Assembly (NCBI GenBank): GCA_964392965.1
Contig: CAYMSA010000066.1
Location: 1 to 9,247, forward strand
DNA: 9,247 bases
Reading direction: 5' to 3'
Source of the DNA: CAYMSA01 sp964392965
Lineage (GTDB): Bacteria > Actinomycetota > Coriobacteriia > Anaerosomatales > Anaerosomataceae
In this document: in pieces, positions 5,738 through 9,247 of the stretch
Layout: every line of letters starts with the position of its first letter
Position numbering within the stretch: position 1 is the first letter of the stretch
Position numbers and translations under genes: made by a program
Notes under the pieces: generated by a model
The model's input: only the letters and a program-made list of their open reading frames with translations
What the model was told of the DNA's origin: nothing
The model's database searches: none

Positions 5738-7033
5738 ATGACAGTACCGGAACTCCGCTCGAAAAGAGCGGATCTCATCAAGCAGGCGCGCGAGATCGTC
5801 GACGGCGCAGAAGCGGCCGGTCGCGCGGACCTGAATGGCGACGAAAAGCGCCGCTACGACGAGCTCATGGCCAAGATCGACGAGCTCGGCAAGCGGATCG
5901 AGCGCGAGGAAAAGCTGCAGGGCCTCGAGGCGGGTCTCACGCAGTCGCTCGGCCGCGTGACGGAGAGTTCGGACCCGGGCGGCGGCAGCCAGCAGCGGGA
6001 CCGGCCGCGTTTCGTGGACTTGAAAACCGGCCACGAGGTGCGCGTGCTGGCGCCAGCGGACCGCTGGCCCAGCGGTGCAGGTGAGCAGGAAGACATCAGT
6101 CTCGCCCGGATGGTCCGCGGCTATCTCACGGGCCAGTGGGACGGTGCGAGCGCCGGCGAGCGGCGCGCCGTCGTGGGGGCAGAGGGCACGGGCATGCTCG
6201 GCGGCTTCCTGGTCCCGGAGGGCGTGGCAAGCGCAATCATCAACGCGATGCGCACGCAACTTCGCGTGATCCAGGCGGGCGCTTATACGGTGGTCATGGA
6301 GCGACCCGAGCTGACTATGGCCAAAGTGGCGACCGAGCCGCAGGCCTACTGGGTACCCGAGAACGATCCCGGCACGATGAGCGACCTGACCTTCGAGCCG
6401 GTGACGCTGCGGGCAAAGAAGCTCGTCGCGCTCGTGAAGTTCAGCGAGGAGCTGCTCGCCGATGCGGCGAACTTCGAGCCGGCGCTCCGGGACTCGCTGG
6501 CCTTCGCGCTGACGCGGGAGCTGGACCGCGCGGCTTTGACCGGAAGCGGCACCGGCGAGCCGCTCGGAGTGCTCAACACCGACGGCATCGGAGTAACCGA
6601 CCTGGCCGGCAACCCGGCGACCATCGACACGCTCATGGATGTCGTTTTCGCTCTGGTCAGCCTGAACGTCGAACAGGGCCACCTTGCGGCGATCTACAAT
6701 GCCGACTTCGCCAAGGCGATCGCGAAGCTGAAGGACGGCGAGGGCCAGTACATCGAGTCGACCGCGCCGCCGGCGTGGACGGGCTTGCGAAAGCTTGTGA
6801 GCGCTCAGATCCCTACGGCATCGGGGAAAACTAACGCCTACGTGGGCAGCTTCGGAGACCTGTACATCGGTATGCGCTCGCAGATGACCTTGCAGTTCTC
6901 GCGCGAGGCCTCCGACGAGGCGGGCGCGTCGGCCTTCCTACGCAGCCAGGTTTGGGCGCGGGCGACTATGCGCGTGGACTCCGTGACAGTGCGGCCGCCG
7001 GCGTTTCACGTCCTGAAGAATGCGGAGGTGTAG
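5738..7033 (+). CDS. HK97-fold phage major capsid protein
   Basis: This 431-aa protein forms the icosahedral shell. Residues 2-66 are a charged coiled coil (LRSKRADLIKQAREI onward), the usual internal scaffold (delta) domain. A Gly/Ser/Asp-rich linker follows, then the mature HK97 fold: GGFLVPE at 155-161, the E-loop/P-domain segment AYWVPENDPGTMSDLTF (203-219), KKLVALVKFSEELLAD (227-242), the spine-helix end ELDRAALTGSGTGEPLGVLN (261-280), and a C-terminal A-domain and strand ending PPAFHVL. The start at 5738 is chosen because TVPELRSKR is the family's usual N-terminus, with CGGGAGC just upstream. Length is typical of an uncleaved precursor. No prohead protease is encoded nearby, so the delta domain is either retained or cut by a helper enzyme. 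Confidence 0.95.
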   Translation: MTVPELRSKRADLIKQAREIVDGAEAAGRADLNGDEKRRYDELMAKIDELGKRIEREEKLQGLEAGLTQSLGRVTESSDPGGGSQQRDRPRFVDLKTGHEVRVLAPADRWPSGAGEQEDISLARMVRGYLTGQWDGASAGERRAVVGAEGTGMLGGFLVPEGVASAIINAMRTQLRVIQAGAYTVVMERPELTMAKVATEPQAYWVPENDPGTMSDLTFEPVTLRAKKLVALVKFSEELLADAANFEPALRDSLAFALTRELDRAALTGSGTGEPLGVLNTDGIGVTDLAGNPATIDTLMDVVFALVSLNVEQGHLAAIYNADFAKAIAKLKDGEGQYIESTAPPAWTGLRKLVSAQIPTASGKTNAYVGSFGDLYIGMRSQMTLQFSREASDEAGASAFLRSQVWARATMRVDSVTVRPPAFHVLKNAEV

Positions 7034-7034
7034 C

Positions 7035-7775
7035 ATGAACAGACTACACGAAGAGCTGCGCCTGGACGTCGGCCTGGTGCCGCAGGCGCTCAACAACAAC
7101 AACGTGACCGGCCGATACTTCAGCACGAAGAACTGTGCGCGGATCCTTGCGCACCTGAAGGTCGGCGCCATGGCCGCCACCAAGACGGCCAAGGTGGAGC
7201 TCCTGCAGGCGACCGACAAGGATGGCACCGGGAGCAAGGGGATCCCGTCGACGGTGGGCCAGCTTGCTACGGCCGAGATCACGGCGAACGCGCTCGTGAC
7301 CAAGGCCACGATCACCCTGGCCACGTTCCTGGCCGGCGGGACGATCACGATCAACGGCCTCGTGTTCACCGCGCACGCGACTACGACCACGCCGGCCAAC
7401 CGCGAGTTCTCGATCGCCACCAGCGACACGGCGGCCGCGGCTGCGCTCGTCACCTGCGTGAACGATCCGACCTACGGCGTCCCCGGCGTGAAGGCCTCGA
7501 GTAACGCCGGCGTCGTCACGCTCGAGGCGGATCCCGCCGGCGAGGTCACGATCACCGTCTCAAGCAGCCCGGACGACGGCACCTGCACGAAAGCGACGGC
7601 CGAAGCGCAGGCATACGTCGAGGTCCGCAGCGACATGCTGGACTACGTGAACGGCTTCACGTTCGTGGCTCCGAAGGTCACGACCACCGCGAACACGGTC
7701 GTGTCGGTGGCCATGCTGCGCGGCGCGCCGCGGTTCGCGGTGGCTCAGAAAGTGGGCGCATCCGCGGCGGTGTAG
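7035..7775 (+). CDS. Capsid-accessory / decoration-like virion protein
   Basis: This 246-aa protein begins one base after the capsid stop, with GGAGG at 7022-7026. Residues 10-90 (GLVPQALNNNNVTGRYFS, then ILAHLKVGAMAATKTAKVELLQATDKDGTG) resemble small beta-rich phage head proteins found beside HK97 capsid genes. Residues about 92-186 look like an inserted Thr/Ala-rich beta domain (GGTITINGLVFTAH, then TAAAAALVTCVNDP, then GVVTLEADPAGEVTITVSSS), of a kind common in phage virion proteins. Residues 187-235 return to the first fold (AQAYVEVRSDMLDYVNGFTF, then SVAMLRGAPRF). A role as a decoration or stabilising protein on the shell is inferred from its position and composition. A head-tail or tail-tube-type protein is less likely. 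Confidence 0.7.
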   Translation: MNRLHEELRLDVGLVPQALNNNNVTGRYFSTKNCARILAHLKVGAMAATKTAKVELLQATDKDGTGSKGIPSTVGQLATAEITANALVTKATITLATFLAGGTITINGLVFTAHATTTTPANREFSIATSDTAAAAALVTCVNDPTYGVPGVKASSNAGVVTLEADPAGEVTITVSSSPDDGTCTKATAEAQAYVEVRSDMLDYVNGFTFVAPKVTTTANTVVSVAMLRGAPRFAVAQKVGASAAV

Positions 7776-7850
7776 TTCGTGCCGCCGCGGTTTTGGCCAC
7801 GTCGAGGCCGGCTCCTCCTCGGCGTGGCGGTTCGTTTTCTTCCTGCAGCT

Positions 7851-7881
7851 GCCCCCCGGCGATCGCCGGGGGGCTTTCTTT
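7851..7881 (+). terminator. Strong intrinsic terminator ending the capsid operon
   Basis: A perfect 24-bp palindrome (7851-7874, centre GGCGATCGCC with six-C and six-G outer runs) is followed by TTTCTTTG. It lies 75 bp after the capsid-accessory stop and closes the long operon. Confidence 0.85.
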
Positions 7882-8069
7882 GTCCGGCTGCATGCCGGGC
7901 AAACACACGTCGGGGCCGGGCTTGCCTCAGGAGCGGGGAGCAAACGGGGAAAACTCGCGTCTCCTGGCGTTTTCTCGGGGTCCCCGATGCGGCCCTCGAG
8001 GCGGGCCGTAGGCTGGAGATCTCCGGCCAGGTCGATCCTGGACACGCCTGAAAAACCGAGGTCCTCGCC
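7882..8069. other. Non-coding, palindrome-rich segment
   Basis: No gene is supported on either strand. Short palindromes recur: CCGGC/GCCGG (7884-7898, 5-nt loop), TCGGGGTCCCCGA (7975-7987), GGAGATCTCC (8015-8024) and CCAGG/CCTGG (8027-8041). The segment sits between the operon terminator and the inverted 209-bp copy and could be part of a cis-acting site such as an origin. Confidence 0.4.
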
Positions 8070-8278
8070 GAGGCCCCTGTAGAATGCGTCCCATCTGTCC
8101 CATCCGTCCTGCTCGCCGTAACTGCCTTACCTGCCAGCACTTGCTCGCGCGCCCCGACGGGACGGATGTTGTCCGTCCCTGTCCCGTCGCCCAGGTATCT
8201 GTCCCATACGGGCCTCAGCTCGGAGCGCCGGTAACAGCGGACACGAACGCCGTCCACGTACTCTCGCGCCGGCTCGAG
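8070..8278 (-). repeat. 209-bp inverted repeat, copy 2 (outside any gene)
   Basis: This is the exact reverse complement of 3416-3624, including the iteron-like 9-mers (here GTCCCA on the + strand, 8086-8105) and the dyad (8159-8179), and it ends with CTCGAG. An open minus-strand frame (8341 down to 7745) continues across it in the same frame as the replication gene, but its flanking translation is Arg/Pro-rich and unlike a protein. A + strand transcript through here would be perfectly antisense to the 3' part of the replication mRNA. Confidence 0.95.
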
Positions 8279-8288
8279 ATAGCGGGCG

Positions 8289-8335
8289 CATGGCGCCGCC
8301 ATGAGCGCCGGCCTCACCGCGACCGCCGCCGGCGC
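8289..8335. other. Two adjacent palindromes beside the inverted copy
   Basis: CATGGCG (8289-8295) and CGCCATG (8297-8303) flank a single C. Immediately after, GCGCCGGC (8305-8312) pairs with GCCGGCGC (8328-8335) around 15 nt. Neither has a T run. They extend the palindrome-rich tract to the promoter at 8358. Confidence 0.45.
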
Positions 8336-8357
8336 CGACAATCAGAGTATGGGGCCT

Positions 8358-8387
8358 TTGCTTGCGCGGCCGTCCGCCGTGTAGTAT
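8358..8387 (+). promoter_or_regulatory. Promoter of the distal gene
   Basis: TTGCTT (8358-8363), an 18-bp spacer and TAGTAT (8382-8387) predict a start near 8394. It follows the operon terminator and precedes a structured leader and an intact gene, so the distal gene probably has its own control. Confidence 0.55.
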
Positions 8388-8393
8388 CATTCT

Positions 8394-8500
8394 TGCCAGG
8401 GATAGGACCGGCCTCATGAACCGGTCCGACAAGCTGTCTCCTCAGAGCAGTTTCCCTGGCTTTCAGATCTGAGGACACACCTGTTCTGAGGAGGTGTCGC
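8394..8500 (+). promoter_or_regulatory. Leader-peptide / RBS-switch-like 5' leader
   Basis: The leader holds a hairpin GGACCGG (8405-8411) / CCGGTCC (8421-8427) around a short ORF start, then CTCCTCAG (8438-8445). The latter can pair with CTGAGGA (8469-8475) or, over eight bases, with CTGAGGAG (8486-8493), which is the ribosome binding site. ACACCT (8477-8482) can also pair with AGGTGT (8492-8497) over the same site. The competing pairings resemble erm-type translational attenuators. Confidence 0.5.
8416..8472 (+). CDS. Possible 18-aa leader peptide
   Basis: ATG 8416 to TGA 8470-8472 encodes MNRSDKLSPQSSFPGFQI. A purine stretch (AGGA, 8404-8407) ends eight bases upstream. A ribosome on this ORF would cover CTCCTCAG (8438-8445), the sequence complementary to the ribosome binding site of the next gene, and so expose that site. 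Short ORFs arise by chance, so the confidence rests on the arrangement rather than the sequence. Confidence 0.35.
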   Translation: MNRSDKLSPQSSFPGFQI

Positions 8501-8914
8501 ATGGCTACCCGCCACGACCAGGCTGAGCCGCGCCCGGCTCAGGAACCCCAGACCGCGCAGAAGTCCCCGCCCCCGCTCGACCGCAACACGGCCCTGCTCC
8601 TGTACGACGAGCTCACCACGCCCAAAGGCCTGCGCCGCTTCTACGACTACCACGCCTTCCCCTACAACGACGACAAGCACGAATACTTCGCGCACGAGTG
8701 CACGCTGCTGGCCGCGGAGATCACCTTCGAGCTCGCGTTCCTGCTGCGGCTGCCAGGGGGAGACTTCATCGCGCAGCGGATCGCCGCCGGACACCAGGTC
8801 TACGTGGACTTCTACCCGATGCCGAAGGACCAGGCGCGCGAGGAGTACCACTGTTGGCCGATCCGGCTCGTGTCGGCCGCGGAGGCCTTCGGCGCAGCGG
8901 CGCCGGCGAAGTGA
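8501..8914 (+). CDS. Hypothetical 137-aa accessory protein
   Basis: I do not recognise this family. Residues 1-27 are a Pro/Gln-rich low-complexity tail. The core (28-130) is rich in aromatic and charged residues: LTTPKGLRRFYDYHAFPYND (38-57), DDKHEYFAHECTLLAAEITF (57-76), LPGGDFIAQRIAAGHQVYVD (84-103), and EEYHCWPIRLV (114-124). There are two cysteines (67, 118) and no membrane segment or signal peptide. The ATG at 8501 follows an excellent GGAGG (8490-8494). The gene has its own promoter and a switch-like leader, unlike the rest of the element. In satellites the gene next to an att end is often an accessory gene such as an anti-phage or host-benefit factor. No such function can be read from the sequence. 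Confidence 0.8.
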   Translation: MATRHDQAEPRPAQEPQTAQKSPPPLDRNTALLLYDELTTPKGLRRFYDYHAFPYNDDKHEYFAHECTLLAAEITFELAFLLRLPGGDFIAQRIAAGHQVYVDFYPMPKDQAREEYHCWPIRLVSAAEAFGAAAPAK

Positions 8915-8918
8915 AGGA

Positions 8919-8938
8919 CTTTGCAGACGTCTGCAAAG
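8919..8938. promoter_or_regulatory. Perfect 20-bp palindrome after the distal gene
   Basis: CTTTGCAGAC is followed directly by its reverse complement GTCTGCAAAG, with no central spacer. It starts four bases after the stop codon. There is no T run, so it is more like a dimer-binding operator or recombination accessory site than a terminator. Confidence 0.6.
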
Positions 8939-8985
8939 CCCCCGGGGCGACAGCAGTCTTTTCGTCTAACAGACCGTTATGCGAA

Positions 8986-9006
8986 CTGCTAGCAAATTGC
9001 TAGCAG
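8986..9006. promoter_or_regulatory. Paired TGCTAGCA palindromes, right end
   Basis: CTGCTAGCAA (8986-8995) and TTGCTAGCAG (8997-9006) repeat the octamer TGCTAGCA with the same 11-bp period as the pair at 125-145, about 100 bp inside the right att copy. Just upstream, TAACAGAC (8967-8974) is the reverse complement of GTCTGTTA in the att core. Confidence 0.6.
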
Positions 9007-9044
9007 AAATCTGAGAAAGGGGGCTTTTCCGGGATAGGCGGGAA

Positions 9045-9073
9045 TTGACCCCCCTCGTAACTTGTTATAGGAT
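9045..9073 (+). promoter_or_regulatory. Outward promoter before the right att copy
   Basis: TTGACC (9045-9050), a 17-bp spacer and TAGGAT (9068-9073) form a good promoter reading rightward over the att site. In the integrated state it would transcribe chromosomal flank; in a circle it would read over attP toward the terminator at 83-109 and int. Confidence 0.55.
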
Positions 9074-9106
9074 AGACAGTAGAGAAAAGCGGCTTTTTAC
9101 GGGAAA

Positions 9107-9161
9107 AGGCTGAACCGTCTGTTAACCACTAGGTCGCTGGTTCGAGTCCGGCCGGGGGAGC
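9107..9161 (+). repeat. Right att copy (attR): tRNA-Asn 3' half
   Basis: This is identical to 1-55 over 55 bases. The sequence before it (GGCTTTTTACGGGAAA) belongs to the element, and that after it diverges from the left copy at once. The tRNA 3' half is restored up to the discriminator base, but the 5' half of the gene is not in the window. Confidence 0.9.
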
Positions 9162-9247
9162 ATAGACGAACAGGGTCGAACTGGGCGCTCTATGGTTAAC
9201 AAGACCGGAGAGCGCTATGCGCAGGCCCTCAGGACCGATGGCGAGGC
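9162..9247 (+). other. Flank beyond the element with a possible gene start
   Basis: Eighty-six bases follow attR. ATG 9217 has GGAG (9207-9210) six bases upstream and stays open to the window end (MRRPSGPMAR). GCGCTCT (9185-9191) and AGAGCGC (9209-9215) form an inverted repeat that would cover part of this ribosome binding site. It may be a chromosomal gene or the first gene of another element. Confidence 0.3.

Larger units (their letters stand above)
1..9161. mobile_element. Capsid-encoding phage satellite / phiRv-like integrated element
   Basis: The element is delimited by 55-bp exact direct repeats of a tRNA-Asn 3' half. Its gene order is integrase, HTH excisionase, replication ATPase, TOPRIM protein, P27 TerS, HK97 capsid, accessory capsid-like protein and one unknown distal gene, all on one strand. 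I see no large terminase, portal, prohead protease, tail, holin/lysin or CI-like repressor, so it should not make particles alone. Size and content resemble the M. tuberculosis phiRv1/phiRv2 prophage-like elements, which also carry integrase, Xis and capsid genes without tails. The satellite label is inferred from gene content; a decayed prophage is the alternative. All major ORFs are intact, and most replication genes overlap by 1-4 bases, which argues against decay. Confidence 0.85.

Noticed and set aside
5093..6682. 529-aa minus-strand ORF
   Set aside because: It lies wholly opposite terS, the 94-aa gene and the capsid gene, and its composition (His/Arg/Val-rich, no domains) is that of a GC-rich antisense frame.
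7745..8341. 198-aa minus-strand ORF containing a copy of part of the replication protein
   Set aside because: Only the 209-bp duplicated part looks like protein. The rest is Arg/Pro/Ser-rich translation typical of GC-rich antisense frames, it has no good ribosome binding site, and it runs over the operon terminator.
8084..8419. 111-aa plus-strand ORF starting MRPICPIRPA
   Set aside because: It is the antisense frame of the duplicated replication-gene segment and continues into the promoter of the next gene. The same shadow appears opposite the original copy at 3389-3652.

Overview
The window carries one complete small integrated element of about 9.1 kb. It is bounded by two identical 55-bp copies of the 3' half of a tRNA-Asn(GTT) gene (1-55 and 9107-9161) and followed by 86 bp of other sequence. 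The high GC content, ATGA/GTGA overlapping starts, GTG starts, a DUF3631-type replication ATPase and a P27-type small terminase suggest a high-GC actinobacterium. The tRNA 3' half alone cannot fix the genus. All recognisable genes lie on the + strand.

Layout. Left end: att copy, intrinsic terminator, paired TGCTAGCA palindromes, tyrosine integrase (170-1357). A promoter with an operator-like palindrome over its -10 box (1344-1382) is followed by a leader of about 240 nt that can fold into five helices. Next comes a tightly overlapped operon: MerR-like excisionase/regulator (1633-1854), unknown 93-aa gene, DUF3631-like replication ATPase (2129-3754), unknown 93-aa gene, a protein with a Spo11/Topo VI-A-like tyrosine motif plus TOPRIM domain (4032-4838), and a 51-codon ORF. 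It continues into a short morphogenesis block: P27 small terminase, unknown 94-aa gene, HK97-fold major capsid protein (5738-7033) and a capsid-accessory-like protein (7035-7775), closed by a strong terminator. The right part is mainly non-coding and rich in palindromes (7776-8500). It holds an exact inverted copy of 209 bp of the replication gene and a promoter with a leader-peptide/RBS-switch-like region in front of an unknown 137-aa gene (8501-8914). The right att region follows, with a second TGCTAGCA pair, a perfect 20-bp palindrome and an outward promoter.

Interpretation. There are integration, excision, replication, TerS and capsid genes, but no large terminase, portal, protease, tail, lysis or CI-type repressor gene. 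This is the gene complement of a phage satellite, similar in size and plan to the M. tuberculosis phiRv1/phiRv2 class of prophage-like elements, rather than an autonomous phage. It presumably replicates itself, builds its own shell and borrows portal, packaging motor and tail from a helper. The left att copy has element-type sequence, not tRNA sequence, 5' of the anticodon loop. That suggests the window starts in an excised-circle (attP) or tandem junction and ends in an integrated attR.
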